64,000 bases of DNA from Amoebophrya sp. A120 (GCA_905178155.1 CAJINV010000002.1:5699709-5763708); one strand, 5' to 3'. Shown: positions 29,311-41,319, counted from the stretch's first letter. Made by a program: numbers and translations. The notes: generated by a model not told the origin, from the sequence alone.

Positions 29311-32300
29311 ATGCAGTTCAACCCCACCAGCTTGAGTGGGTCCATTTTGGACCGCTCAGCGGGGGCCCAGTCGCTGATGAACACGAGCGGGACGGGCGCC
29401 GCGAACTTCCGCATTCTCTCCATCGGGGAGCCGAAGCCGGTGTTTAAAAAAGAGGAAGAGGATGTCGTGCACACGGATCACGAAACCAGGGAGGTACAAC
29501 TATGTGATACAGGGTGGAGGTGCAGCTGTAATCGTCTCAAAACAGAACCACAATGACTTCTGTCGGATGACAGATCGAGTAGAGTTTGCATTTTCTGCAT
29601 GGGACTTTTGATGTAAAAAAATGCGCAATTTTATATGTAGTGAGGTCACCGAACGGTTCTAACCGGGGAGTTTTTTTGCCACCTACCGTGAAAAACGACC
29701 GGCAGTTTTCAAGCGGCCGGAAGCGTTTTTTGACATAAAAGATTTTCAATTATCAAGCCTCCGGGGCTTTGAAGTCAAACAAGCCCGGTCGAAAACTATC
29801 GACTCGCACTGGATAAAACGACGCAGGGAAGCCGGCAAAAGGGGCGCCGTTCCGAGGCGCCCGCCGCCTTGGTTTCTGGCGATTTGGGGCGCCCAAAAAG
29901 GGGCGCGCAAAAAACGCGCGCAAAATCAGAACAGCGAAACAGCATGGCACGGCCGCGATTTCGGAGCATCTTGGGCGGCCGCGAAAGCGGCCGCCTTTTC
30001 GCCGGTTTTAGAGCCTGGGAAGCTTTGCAAAAAGCGCCGGCGTGAAAAATAAAAACGCGAAAAATAAAAAACGCCCCAGACGCGCAAAGCCAATCCGCAT
30101 GCTATGGGCCCGGTTTTTCTTCGCTTTTTGGGCGCCCCCCGTGGCACCCGGATCGGCCCAATAGCATCGGGGCTGGCTTTCGGAAAGGAATTTGGGAAAT
30201 GTGCCAAAATTTGTGATGTTTCCCAAGTGGCCGCCATACCGTGCGGCATAACGTTACTCACGGCGGTATGGCGAGCCCAGAAAAAACAAAGGCGCGGCCA
30301 AGGCGGCGGTCGGCAAAAAAACGCCCACGACCTCACTACCCCCGCCCCGGCGGCTATATTTGGTATACCTTCGCAGGTACAAGTCCTTGCCGACAACGTG
30401 GTGGAAGTCCCGAAGGAAACAATCGTGGAGAAAATCGTGGAAGTGCCGGTGATTGAAACAGTGGAAAAAATCGTGGAAGAGATCATCGAGGTAAGAAGCA
30501 TCAAGGATCTTCGCTTGTTCCTTGCAATATAAACTCATTTTGGTCATGTATCATTTTTGCAGTTTGTTGTTCGACTCCTGCTAGACAAATATTAATTCTC
30601 ATGCCTCTTGTGCATAACAAGTTTTCGCTCATGTAGCTGTGATGCTGATAGATGTGCTGCAATACAAATTCTCCTCGCAGGTTCCGGTGATCAAGTACGA
30701 AGAGGAAATCATCGAAAAACCGGTGGAACGCATCGTCGAAGTCGAGCGCATATGCATTGCAAATATCGATCTGGATTTGTCATGCGAATTTCGAATGAAA
30801 GTAATAGACCTGTGTTGCACGAAGCGGAAGATTGGCGAAGTTCTTTTTTGTCGTGCCGGAAGGAGGTTTGCCATGCGATTGACGAATCAATCTTGCAAAA
30901 GCTGCCATGTCATGATACAGTCTTACAGAAGACTGCTCTGTCGTGATGCAAGACTCAGCCACACACATGAAATTCGCTCCGCGGGCTTTGCAGACCCAGA
31001 CGTGTTTGGATTTGATAGCGCATCGTCGAAGTCCCGCAGGTTATGAAAGCAGAGAAAAGGTTTTCGGTCATGATTACCCTTGCAGTTGTTCTTGCACGAC
31101 AACTTGTCGTGCAGCGAGCCGCAAAGTACATAGAATGAAACTGAAAACCTTTTCCACCTCATACACCTCCACAGGCGCATTGTTTCCCGTCCGGTCGAGA
31201 AGATCGAGGAAGAGGTGATTGAGGTTCCGAAGGTCGTTTTCGAGGAAGAATTGATCGAAGTGCCGCAGTATGCGCTGCAAAAATGTCTGGGTCGGGACGA
31301 ATGCAAGTTTGTCTTGCTGCTCTGCTGGTATGACTCTTAAGTCAAAGTCTGTCATGCACTTTACCCAAAGGCCGCAACTTTCTCTCATGCAAAAACGCAG
31401 CTTGTCATGCTGAATAGACAACACCTAGCAACTCAGAAACTTGTCATGCTGAGCCGGCACTTGTGGCATCCTCACGATTCGCCACTCAGCATGACATGTT
31501 TCCAGACCCAGGCAGATTTGCAGTTGATACGCAGACCAAGACAATCGTGGTGCCGAAATACGTGGAGGTGCCAAACATCGTGATATGAAATTGCACAACT
31601 CCCCCTCGTCCCGCTTGTTTGTAAAAATATGGGTATGGGACGAACTACAGCAATACAAACACCCGGAAATAATAACGTAGCGCCTGTGCATGACAAGTTC
31701 ATGCGCCCAATGCAGTGGTACTCCTGTTGGGGCCGCTTCCGGAGAAATTTGTCATGCAAACAATACTGCAAGGCAGCGCTTGGATCTCGATTTGGGAGAT
31801 TGCGTGACCAATGAAGGCGATGAGGGGGAGTTTGTGCACTCTCATACTGGAAGAAGATCGTCGAAAAGATCGTCGACGTGGAAGAGGAAGAGATCATCGA
31901 GGTCCCGTATCAAAAGGAAAAATCCCCCCTCCCCATATCGAAAAGGAAACTTGCGATGCTGGACTTGCGTACACAAATCAGATTTATGCTGCAGTAGAGG
32001 ACTGCAGGCATATGCCAACCCGGGGCAGCGAGGTTTTGACATAGGCGCCTAGCACTACAAATGTCCACACTAGAGGCCCAACAGCATCACAAACCGCCGG
32101 CACAATGCGGCGCGGGAGGTTTTTCCTTGCGATATACCGAAATACATCTACGAAGAGGAAATCGTCGAGCGGTCGGTCGCGGGGAAGATTTATCAAATGC
32201 AAATATGTCTGGGTCTGGAAGAATGCAAGACTTGTCATGCACATTTTGAATGGCCAATGAGGTTTGGAATGCAGAACCTACCATGACAGATTCTGTGAGG

Positions 32301-35300
32301 TCTCCATCATGCCTATCCAGCATCAGAAACTGCGCCTCCACTGGCCGTATACACGCGTAAGAAATCGGAAACGGTTCAGCGGATGCGGTCGGGTGGTACC
32401 TGTAGGACGTGGAACGGGTGTCCACCTAGGGGTATTGGCAGAGGCTAAATCTGTTCTAACGCCACGGTATTGGCAGAGGCTAAATCTGTTCTAACGCCAC
32501 CCTGACAGGAGTCAAAGGTCAAAGCGATACGATAACTTGGTCGAAAGTGGGCAGCTTTTGGTCATCATGCAACACAGATTTTTGCATGATTCTGATTTAC
32601 CATGACAAGTTCCACTTTTCCAGACCCAGACATTTTTGCAGTTGATAAGATTCAATTCGAGACAAAATACGTGGAAAAACCGATCATCCAGAAGCGCACA
32701 AAGCGCGTCCCGGTCGAGAAAATCGTGGAGAAAGTGGTATAGTAAGATGTTCTCGTGGTCTATCTTGTGATGAAAAACGCTGTTTGCCCCTCGCTCCTGC
32801 ATGATTAGAACACGAGATAATGACGTTTCTGTGCAATGCTGTAAGCTACCCAAATGTGAATTTCAGGTTCAAAAAATTCCAATTTCAGATCGAGAAGCCG
32901 GTGATTACCATCCATGAGGAGATCGTGCAGCGGGAGGTCGAAACCACGGAAATCGTCCCGAAATACGTGGAGAAAATCCAGGAGCGCATCCAGCAGCAGC
33001 CCAAGATCGAGTACGTGGAGGAGATTATTGAGGTGCCGAAAATCAAGTACGAGGAAGAAATCATCGAGCGGGAGGTACCGCAGGTGAACACTGTCCAGAA
33101 GTACGTCGAGGTGCCGCAGATCCACGAGCGCATCCAGCACGTGTACAAGGACGTGGTCGAGGAGGAGATCGTGGAGATCCCGAAAATCCAGACCGTCGAG
33201 CGCTTGCTGCAGCGCGAGGTGGAGCAGGAAATCGAAATTCCAAAGTACGTCGAAGTGGAGAAGAAGCACGTGCACCACCACCGCCACGTGGGTATCCTGT
33301 GCAAGAGAAATGTATCCTGATGGTAGTCATTGCAGTGATGCATAACTGATGCGCTTTTCTGCAGCAGATATGCATGACAAGTTCGGCGAAATAAAATTTG
33401 TGATGCAAAAGCTCTTACTATTGCGACTTACAACTTTTGCAATGCATAATGGTGGAACAGAGACAAAAGACCGTGGAAGTGGTCAAGGAGAAGATTATCG
33501 AGAAGATCATTGAGAAAAAGAAACCGCTCATCCAGGAGAAGATTATCCACGTGCCCAAATACGTCGAGGTCGAGAAGACCGTGAAGGTATATGCGGGAGA
33601 GATGGACGACCGATAGGACAGTGTAATGTTAATGTACAAAAATCAGTAACACACCTAGTACATTGATTATCACCCACTCTCTCTGCTGTATGTGTTTCTT
33701 ACTCAAAATAATTTCTACTTATTTCGCTTCTTATCATGCATGACAAAAATCCACCTCACAACCTTCCTCAGGTGGAGAAATTAGTCGAGGTTCCGGTGGT
33801 GAAAGAGGTGGAGAAGATCGTGGAGGTGCCCAAGGTGACGGTGGAGGAAGAAATCGAGGAGTATGAAGTGGTCCGCAAGGTGCAGAAATTTGTCGAGGTC
33901 GAGAGGATCGAAAAAGTGCAGAAATACGTGCACGTAGAGGAGCAAAACACGGTGGAGCAGGTCATCGAGGTGCCCGGGCCCATCCAAATCGTGGAAGAGG
34001 TGGTCGAGCGCAACGTTGCCAAGAAGGTCAAGAAGTACGTCGAGGTGCCCACCGTGCAAAAGATTCTCAAGTACGTCGACGTGCCACGGGATCGCGTCAT
34101 CGAGAACGTCATCGAGGTAGTACTTTTGTCAAAAGGGGTTGTCATGCATAGCGTGCACCTGAAACTGAATCTGATGAGATACAGTGAGCACTGATTCTTC
34201 ATCAGGTCAGAATGCAGTCTGTCAGCCCCAACGTCTATCCGAATGAAAGATGAGAACACTTTTCATGCAAAACAAAAACGTCACCACAGATCCCCAAGAT
34301 CCAGTACGAGGACGAAATTGTGGAGGTTCCGGTCGAGAAGGTGATTGAAATCATCAAGGAAGTGCCACAGAATATCCACTGCAAATATGATGTCTTGGTC
34401 TGCAGAGATGCGCAGCGAATTTGTGTTGCTGAGTCTTGTAATATGTCGAAACTCTTTGGTGTGGCAGTATGGCATGACAAGTTTTGCGGGGCTTTAGGAT
34501 TGCGGATTCAGTCGTAATGCGCATGACACGCTGCCTTGTCCTAGCACGGACGACAAAAAAACTAAGCGGTCGTGGTCATGCAATACTTACAAGTCTCGCT
34601 GTGGTCGAAATTTTGCATCAGACTGATATTTGCGATGCATACAGATCGAGAAGAGACAAAAGTTTGTTGACGTCCCCACGGAGCGGATTATCGAAAAGAT
34701 TGTCGAGGTCCCGAAATTTGTGGACAAGATCGTCGAAGTGCCAGTGATCCAGAAAATTCAGAAGTTCGTCGAGGTAAGAATCCATATAATTGTTCGCTTT
34801 GTCATGCAGAGCTACAATTTGGATTTGCATTTGCCGTTGTAGTTGCCATGCATGGTATACGAAGAACAACTACAAGAACACGCCTCTACTTCTCAGGTTC
34901 CGAAAATCGAAAAAGTCCCGCGTTACGTGGACAAGCCGGTCTCTACTATCCTCCGCAAAAGTATCGGCTAATCGTATGATGAAATGGAATAAAAAATGTA
35001 TACGCGGTTACAAAAGCTTCTTTCGAAATTTGTCACGGTGACCTGTTTTACCATGACAAATTTCGTCTGTATTTTGCCGTATTGAAATAATTTGTGATGC
35101 AAAAATCGCTTCTGAATAGTACGATGTTTTTGCAAAATCCATATCTACCACACAAGAGCAAATCGTAGAGGTGCCAAAAATCGAATACGTGGACAAGATC
35201 GTCGAAGTGCCGCAAGTCCGCAAGGTCACGAAGTACATCGAGGTGCCGGAAATCAGGTAAGCATGATATGCGGCTTCCCTGCATGAGAAATCACGTTTGA

Positions 35301-36956
35301 TGTGATGGTACTGTTTGCATGAGAGAGTTTGAATAAAGTGGGGAAACGGAGTTAATGAAAATCAAAATCTTCACAATTTTACCTTTTGCAGATACGTCGA
35401 CAAGATTGTGGATGTGCCGAAGATTATCTGCGTGGAGAAGATTGTGGAGATCACGAAGGATAGCCATGAGCGTATCCTATGTAAAAACGTCCCCACACCA
35501 TAGTCAAGATGGGGAATCGGCTAGACAAATCCACAAGCTTTGGCTGTTTTGCATGACAAATTTGGACTCGTAGTGCAGTGCTGTTTTAAGGAGTTAAGCA
35601 GAATCACAGATCCAGTTTATCATGCTGATTGGAGCATGACAAATTCCATACCGCGATTAGAAAATGCTTCTCATGGGGCTCCGCATGGGAAACATTTTCA
35701 GCATTCAGATTTGCATTACAACCATGGGGTCGGGACGTTTTTAAATACGATAGAGCGCGTGCAGGAGGAAACCAATACCGTTTTTGTGGACAATATGGGA
35801 GTGTCAGAATCGAAATCAACAAAATCGAAATACTTTGTGATGCATAAAATCAATACCAGTTGAAGCCTCAGCTTCCAAGTGACGGATGACAAATTTCGGG
35901 AGCACCAAAATCCTTTCTGTCATGCTGTTTAGCGAAAGGCGGTATCCTTTGTCATGCGACTTTAGCAGCTGTATCCCAAACCCTAAACAGGCTTGCAATC
36001 GGCGTCGCTTGCAGTCCCTGCAAGGTAGTCACTTCGTCCCTTGCATTTCATGCATTGCAGATTATTTCGACTTTATCGATTTCGATCCTGACGCTTCCAT
36101 AGACAACGGAAAGGAGTCCATTGTCGGGCAGCAGTCCCACGAACAGCAGTACCTGGAGGGGGACGCACTGGAGCCAAAAACCAACTCGGTGAAGCACGAG
36201 TGGGACGTGGCCGCGGCGCAGGCGGGCATGCAAAATTACAACAACGTGCAGCTCCCCATGCTGCCCCGGGATCAGTACGGCTCGCTCGAGCACGCGGCCT
36301 TGGGGGCCAGCAGGTCAAATCTGGGCGGAATATCAAAAGGAAAAATCCCCCCACCCCATATCGAAATGGAAATCTGTGATGCGGGATTTGTGTACACAAA
36401 TCGGCTTTGTCTTGCAGTAGAGAACTGCAGACAGATACGAAGCCGGATTAGGGATGTTTTGCTGTAGGCGCCTAGCAAGGTATGGGCATTCTCTGTAGGC
36501 CAGACAGCATTACAAATTGCCTGCAGAACGCGGCGGGGTTTTTTATTTGTCTTCTTGCAATACAGAGACGATTTGTGGCCTCAAATCAGCATCACAAATT
36601 TTGAGAAGTATCCCGTTCTGGTATGGGGAGGGGGGATTTTTCCTTTCGATACGGAAGCATTAGTGGCATGAACTTGGGCGCCAGCTTCGGACAGTTCGGA
36701 CTGGGGAAACTGAGTACTATGTGTTTACGAATTTTTTTTTTTGGGATGCAGCATGACAGATTTTCATTGTTGTACTCGTGGAGTAAATGTGCGTGACAAG
36801 GTAGTACGCTTTCTTCATCAACAACTAGTATTGATGAAAACCAACCGCAACCCAGCCTCCGCAACGGACCATTTGGATGCCAGTCGGGGCAGTCGGTTCA
36901 ACGTGCAAATGCCGACGGTGCAATTGCCAGGGTTCGGTCAGCAGCAGGCAGAGTAA
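29311..36956 (+). CDS. alveolin / inner membrane complex protein (21 exons)
   Basis: Structural protein of the network under the alveolar sacs. Exons: 29311-29493, 30377-30490, 30681-30750, 31023-31039, 31176-31268, 31535-31583, 31852-31907, 32140-32190, 32653-32736, 32889-33291, 33453-33586, 33772-34116, 34290-34370, 34645-34773, 34897-34946, 35149-35256, 35392-35472, 35758-35793, 36107-36330, 36657-36713, 36829-36956; 2493 nt, 830 residues. From about residue 62 to 690 it consists of charged, valine/isoleucine-rich alveolin repeats such as EKIVEVP, KYVEVP and EEIIEVPKI. The N-terminal 60 residues and the C-terminal 140 (ending QLPGFGQQQAE) are not repetitive. Twelve of twenty introns are introners. 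Exon 4 is only 17 nt. The intron ending near 31175 is GT but not AG. Family assignment is strong; individual boundaries of elements with imperfect duplications are less certain. Confidence 0.92.
29640..30360. repeat. G+C-rich foldback cluster in alveolin intron 1
   Basis: This 883-nt GT-AG intron carries several inverted repeats. AAAGCC...GATGCTATTGGGCC and its counterpart fold between about 30085 and 30181. CGCCATACCG and CGGTATGGCG fold between about 30230 and 30270. Its composition resembles the intergenic G+C islands. It could be a composite of small non-autonomous transposons. Confidence 0.55.
30751..31017. mobile_element. introner IE13, family B
   Basis: Starts TATGCATTGCAAATATCGAT and ends ...GTTTGGATTTGATA. 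The perfect duplication GCGCA is at 30746 and 31018. Confidence 0.9.
31042..31163. mobile_element. introner IE14, family H (short, eroded)
   Basis: Starts TATGAAAGCAGAGAAAAGGT and ends ...AACCTTTTCCACCTCATA. No clean 5-bp duplication remains. The in-frame join needs a GT donor at 31040 and the exon restarting at 31176, so the 3' boundary is not AG. Confidence 0.6.
31269..31529. mobile_element. introner IE15, family B
   Basis: Starts TATGCGCTGCAAAAATGTCT and ends ...GATTTGCAGTTGATA. The perfect duplication CGCAG is at 31264 and 31530. Confidence 0.9.
31584..31846. mobile_element. introner IE16, family E
   Basis: Starts TATGAAATTGCACAACTCCC and ends ...GAGTTTGTGCACTCTCATA. The flanks CGTGA and CTGGA are only partly alike. 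The frame is restored if the element plus five bases is removed. Confidence 0.82.
31908..32134 (+). mobile_element. introner IE17, family C
   Basis: Starts TATCAAAAGGAAAAATCCCC and ends ...TTTTTCCTTGCGATA. The flanks TCCCG and TACCG match at four of five bases. Taken here as the + orientation for family C. Confidence 0.88.
32191..32647. mobile_element. introner IE18, family B, enlarged
   Basis: Starts TATCAAATGCAAATATGTCT and ends ...CATTTTTGCAGTTGATA. The perfect duplication AGATT is at 32186 and 32648. At 457 bases it is the longest introner here, in part because of an internal 35-bp tandem duplication. Confidence 0.88.
32431..32500 (+). repeat. 35-bp perfect tandem duplication inside IE18
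   Basis: A unit beginning GGTATTGGCAGAGGCTAAAT and ending TTCTAACGCCAC occurs twice head to tail with no difference that I can see. Confidence 0.9.
33293..33448. mobile_element. introner IE19, family B/F-like
   Basis: Starts TATCCTGTGCAAGAGAAATG and ends ...CAACTTTTGCAATGCATA. The duplication is eroded. The frame is restored by joining 33291 to 33453. One possible donor reading is GT (at 33292), but no AG acceptor fits. Confidence 0.75.
34373..34641. mobile_element. introner IE20, family B
   Basis: Starts TATCCACTGCAAATATGATG and ends ...GATATTTGCGATGCATA. The flanks CAGAA and CAGAT match at four of five bases. Confidence 0.85.
34947..35143. mobile_element. introner IE21, family F-like
   Basis: Starts TATCCTCCGCAAAAGTATCG and ends ...GTTTTTGCAAAATCCATA. 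The perfect duplication TCTAC is at 34942 and 35144. Confidence 0.88.
35473..35752 (+). mobile_element. introner IE22, family A (reference orientation)
   Basis: Starts TATCCTATGTAAAAACGTCC and ends ...GACGTTTTTAAATACGATA. The perfect duplication GAGCG is at 35468 and 35753. The inner words AAAATGCTTCTCATGGGGCT and CATTTTCAGCAT near the 3' end define the + orientation. Confidence 0.93.
35794..36101 (+). mobile_element. introner IE23, family D
   Basis: Starts TATGGGAGTGTCAGAATCGA and ends ...GATCCTGACGCTTCCATA. The perfect duplication GACAA is at 35789 and 36102. Confidence 0.92.
36331..36651. mobile_element. introner IE24, family C
   Basis: Starts TATCAAAAGGAAAAATCCCC and ends ...TTTTTCCTTTCGATA. 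The perfect duplication CGGAA is at 36326 and 36652. Confidence 0.92.
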
Positions 36957-38742
36957 AAATTGTCGAAAACAACATCATCATTATTTCTTCGGAAAGTTGA
37001 AATTTTACTTTTTTGTAAAAACAGTTGATAGAAAGCTCTTTATACTGTTTCTAAAATCGACGTTGATTGGGCAATTAGTTTCAATATGAGAAATTAAACT
37101 GATGTTTCGCAATTTTAAGACCGCCTGTACTAGCTGTTGATAATTGTTAATAATACACTAATGACAAGAACCCTTGGAAAATTACAGCCAATGGCTACAA
37201 GTGCACAATAGTTGAGAAAGTTTGCATGATTTTTCAGACGCTACGATTTTCAGGACAAAAATTCCGACCGCGACGGGTAAAGTACACAACATTGGAAATG
37301 TTTCGTTCCGATAGGTTTTCGGCTCCTCTTGTAAAAATTGTCCGGGGACAAAAAAATTGAAGTGGTTTTTCAACTACTGGCACGTCGACCCCGAAGATAA
37401 CTGTTAGGTTTTCATCGGCGGATCGTCAGCTAGATGTAGTAGCTTATTTCAAGAGAAAATATCAAATGCACTCCAATGAATAATTTTCCATGAAGATGAT
37501 AATCAAGAGAAGCAGCAAACGCAGAGACCGGACGAGGACAAAACTGCGGCAACTAGTATCCCTATCCTATGACGTCTCTCTCTAGAAAACGGAACTGAAG
37601 TAGTTTGCAGAACCTGACGCGGGAGAGAGGATAAGAAGGCAAAACTTCGTCTGTTTTTCTACCACCCAAGGACCGGAATAGTCGAGATTGATGGAGATGA
37701 ATCAGCTCCAGGATACAAAAAACTTCAACAACCTAAACCACGTTTTGAAACTTACTATCAGACACTGAACACATAGACTAAGTCACAGACTCATCCTAAT
37801 ATCAGACGCAGACTCAATTTAATATCGACTTACTTACGCTTGATTATTTTATTACAACAATTTTTTTTCCGATGCATACCTACCCTACCTTCAGATCGGC
37901 CTCACGTACCAGCTACGCGCGTCCCGCCACGACGACCCTAAGTATCTAATGTTGAAGACTTCATTTCTACCTCGCACCCTAGTAGACTATCGATTAGGTA
38001 AGTTGTTGTTTTAATACAGATTGAGAATTCATCATCACACAGAATCAAAATAATATGGTCAATAGATACTCACATGGAAATTGTTTATCAACATGAAATA
38101 TTAGCGGTACTCTGTTTCGTATCACCTCCTTCACCACAAGGAGAAACTAGAGATTTATGGGAAGTGGCTTCATGATCTCCTTCACAACTCGAGGAGGAGT
38201 CACAAAAATTAGCTGCAGGCGAATCTGATATGATGAAGGTGACACCCAAATTGAAATTAGTAGCAGAGAAGAACACGAGTTGATTTTTAATGCAGGCAAT
38301 TATAATAGATCAGGATGTAGTTGTTGGAACCAGAGGAGACAAGAACGATAAGCAAAGCATATTGAACAGCATATCACAACCATATCGGCAAAACAACATT
38401 CCCAAAATGACCGGACAGGCGCAGGCAACGCACGAGGCTTGCGTTTCTTGGGCAGCCGCGTTTTCGGGCTTATGCATTTCATAGGTCGCTTTTATCTCAT
38501 TTGTTCGAACAGCAAGACAAAGGATCAGGACGATCAACCACAACAGTGTAGCAAGACGCAGTAAAAAATGCCGCACTCCGCTCAGACTGTCAGGGCAGCT
38601 CTTGTGACGGTACATCAGAATGATTTGGAAAGTTGTGCCGTAGCTGTAGCGCAACCCTAGCGCTCTCTTATTTCCTTTCGAGTTGTACTTTGTCCTCAGT
38701 AGGCGTCGCGCCACTAGCAGTACCACAGAAACAACTAAAAAT
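36957..38742. other. intergenic region
   Basis: About 1.8 kb, A+T-richer than the coding parts, with no supportable gene, introner or RNA. An antisense open frame at 38310-38900 overlaps the next gene's first exon and looks like a shadow. Confidence 0.5.
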
Positions 38743-40552
38743 ATGGCCGCCAGCAAGACCGTTTCCCCGCTGTGGGGCACCGATGCCTGGGTGGACATGT
38801 GGAGCGGCTTTCGGTACCCCTTGCAGGAGCCAGGGACGTTGCCTTCCAAGGTGCAGAAAGTATTTTCCGAGAACCAGAAGCTGGATTTCCCCCTGATCAC
38901 AGAAATTTGCGAACTCGCGGAAAAACGGCCCTACGAAATCCTGGAATCCGTCCAGATTTTATCGCAGAGTCTACGGGAAAACGCAGCGACCAAACTGAAA
39001 GTATTCGATCCAGTGACTGTTTTGACGTAAGAATTTATTTACATTGCTACTAGTTCACTTCAGAGATCCAGCTCGCAAAGTATCAATGCCAAGAAAGCGA
39101 CCAGAGCAAAGCATTTTCAGTGTCAATCTTCTCTTCCAACAGGTGGTGACCCTTTTGAATGAGATGGTGTACAGCATGCACGTGGTCTACTGCGTCTACA
39201 ACGACCGAAATCTCCTGCAAATGATCCGCCAGCTGCAAAAGAAGGGCAGCGAGAAGGACAACTCCTTCGAGAATCAGCTGGACGAGGAAATGGCGAACAA
39301 CCTGCGAATGTTCTGCTGCGAAATCGAGCGCAAGGTCCGTCAGGAGTCCCGGAATGCCGTGGCACCGCCGAAGGTGAAGCCGCGACACATTGACATCAGC
39401 TTTTCGTCGAGAAATAATACGAACAAGTCGCCGGCTCTCGTCGTTCCAGGGCATCAAATAAATCAGGGTAGTGCAACTACTGCTGCTGCAAACGACCACC
39501 AGCACTTTGGGCAACACCAGTCACAGCAGCAGCCGGTGCAATTCCAGCAAGTTGCACCTGCAAACTATATGCAACATCAGCAGCAGGTGGTTCCTCAACC
39601 GCAGCAACAAAGCAGTGGGCCGCCAGCCGCACATCCATCCGACCAGGTAGCAGGTGTTGTTGACAACAGTCCTTCATCCCGCACGCCCTCATTTCGCGCC
39701 AGCGAGCGGAGTGCGCAGCAGTTTGAGCCGGTCCCGCGCGTACCATCGCACAATACGACCTCACCCGCGAACGACCGAAAGCGGCCCCCGCCGATCGACA
39801 CAAGAAACGGTGACGGGATCATTTCCAACGGCGGCGCGACCGCTGCTGGGAATTATCAACCAAGCAACGACGTCCTACCCCCACCACCAGACGGCTATCT
39901 GCCCCAGCCGGATGCCGGATTTCTGCCCCAACCCGATGGAGTTCTTTTACCCCCTCCACAAGATGGGACGAACAACGCAGGAGCACTGCCGTTGCCCCAA
40001 CCTGACGCCGCGGGGTCGTTCTCATTACCTCCGCCCGACGCGCTGCCGGACCCGACCAATGTGCTGTCAAGCAGCAAAAACTCAAATACCACTTTTGTCC
40101 CCCTCGTTGCAGACACGTCGTTCTCCCTCGACCCCACACAACTGAGTGCCAGTACGGATTATACAACCAAGGGGGTTCGTGATGGACCACCACCACAACC
40201 TGCGTACGGGGATAATGTTGGGATAGCTACGTCTGCTTCGGAGCAGTCATCTCATTACCAGCAGCCACCGACCTTTCAGCAACGGGAAGCACCACAGATA
40301 GACCCGTACCAACAGCAGCAGCAGCAGCAGATGCCGCAACAGTTCGATCCTTCGCAACCATCCTCGTCGCAAATGGGTACTAATATGCAGCAACTGCCCG
40401 CCCAGTCTCAGCAGATGGCGGCTCCATCTGAGCCGCCACCCGCGTTCCTAAAAGCCTTCGAGGTTTCGGAGGGACAGGGAAATGGTGGTGACATGTTGAA
40501 AAACAAATCCCCAACTTCGCAAAAGGGGGCGGCCCTCTCGGATTTGTTTTAG
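38743..40552 (+). CDS. helical N-domain protein with long Q/P-rich tail (2 exons)
   Basis: Exons 38743-39026 and 39121-40552, with a GT-AG intron (donor GTAAGA, acceptor GCATTTTCAG); 1716 nt, 571 residues. The first 200 residues are predicted helical and uninterrupted (for example YEILESVQILSQSLREN and VVTLLNEMVYSMHVVYC). The length and helix pattern recall ENTH/VHS or similar adaptor domains, but I cannot assign one. The rest is rich in Gln, Pro, Ser and Asn, with a short polyglutamine run and repeated PPPDGYLPQPDAG-like units, and is probably disordered. It ends KGAALSDLF. An adaptor or RNA/vesicle-associated scaffold would fit. No introner is present. Confidence 0.75.
40308..40331 (+). repeat. 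CAG microsatellite in Q/P-rich protein
   Basis: A short CAA/CAG run coding for consecutive glutamines in the disordered tail. Confidence 0.85.
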
Positions 40553-41319
40553 CATTAGCCTGTTGTACTGGATCTTCGATCATCATTTTTATCTCGAGTG
40601 CCATTCGTGCTGAGAAGCGGGAGCCGCACAAAAAGACCTTTGAGGTACTTAGTGTTCTGAGTGGAGTTATTTCTTTGTTCTAAACATTCAGCGAATGTTG
40701 TCGCGACTTTCATGAAACTTTTTCAACAAGACGTCTTCCACAGCGGATCGTTGCAGCTGCCAGCATGCTTGTAATTTGATTTTTTCGAGCTTTCGTGAAC
40801 TGCAGAGTTAGACGATGAGGACAACAGGAAAGGTTCACGCAGTTCTCTTGAAGAAGAAAGATCATGCTATGGTTCAGTTTGAAGCCTGAAGTCGTCGATC
40901 CGCAGGGCGGGTGGTTTTTCAAGAGAAAAAGATGAGCTTTGTTTGGATCACGATCCGAAGGCGAACGAAGGAGCGAGATCATAGTTTGTTGCGTGCCCTC
41001 GCAGTGTGGAGAAGAAACAGGACCAAGCTCTTTCTAGATTTTCTTGATCTTCTGTTGCTCTTCTTCTGGTGAGTCCGAGTCGTTGCTGGTTTTCAATTTT
41101 CTTGATCAAGACGCGATCCACGACGGCTACGGAAGTACCAGGAGTCTGGTTGCGATTGTCTGCGCGTTGGTCCCACCCTCCGCGCGTAGCGACATAATTC
41201 TAATGTTTTCGCGAAATGTTACGTATCTATGAGAAATCATAATCACTTTATTCACGTAAAGAAACCTTTCCCCGCACCACCTTTGGATATTCCGGTTACC
41301 AAACGTAAACACGACAAAC
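40553..41319. other. intergenic region
   Basis: About 770 bases with pyrimidine-rich stretches and no supportable gene or repeat. Confidence 0.5.

Noticed and set aside
33768-34259. 163-codon minus-strand frame rich in Thr/Ser
   Set aside because: Antisense of the alveolin repeat exon 12; the apparent repeats are the reverse reading of the KYVEVP units.
39044-39120. extension of exon 2 of the Q/P-rich gene back to 39044
   Set aside because: The frame is open but starts with TTG. A clean GTAAGA donor and GCATTTTCAG acceptor join exon 1 to 39121 in frame.
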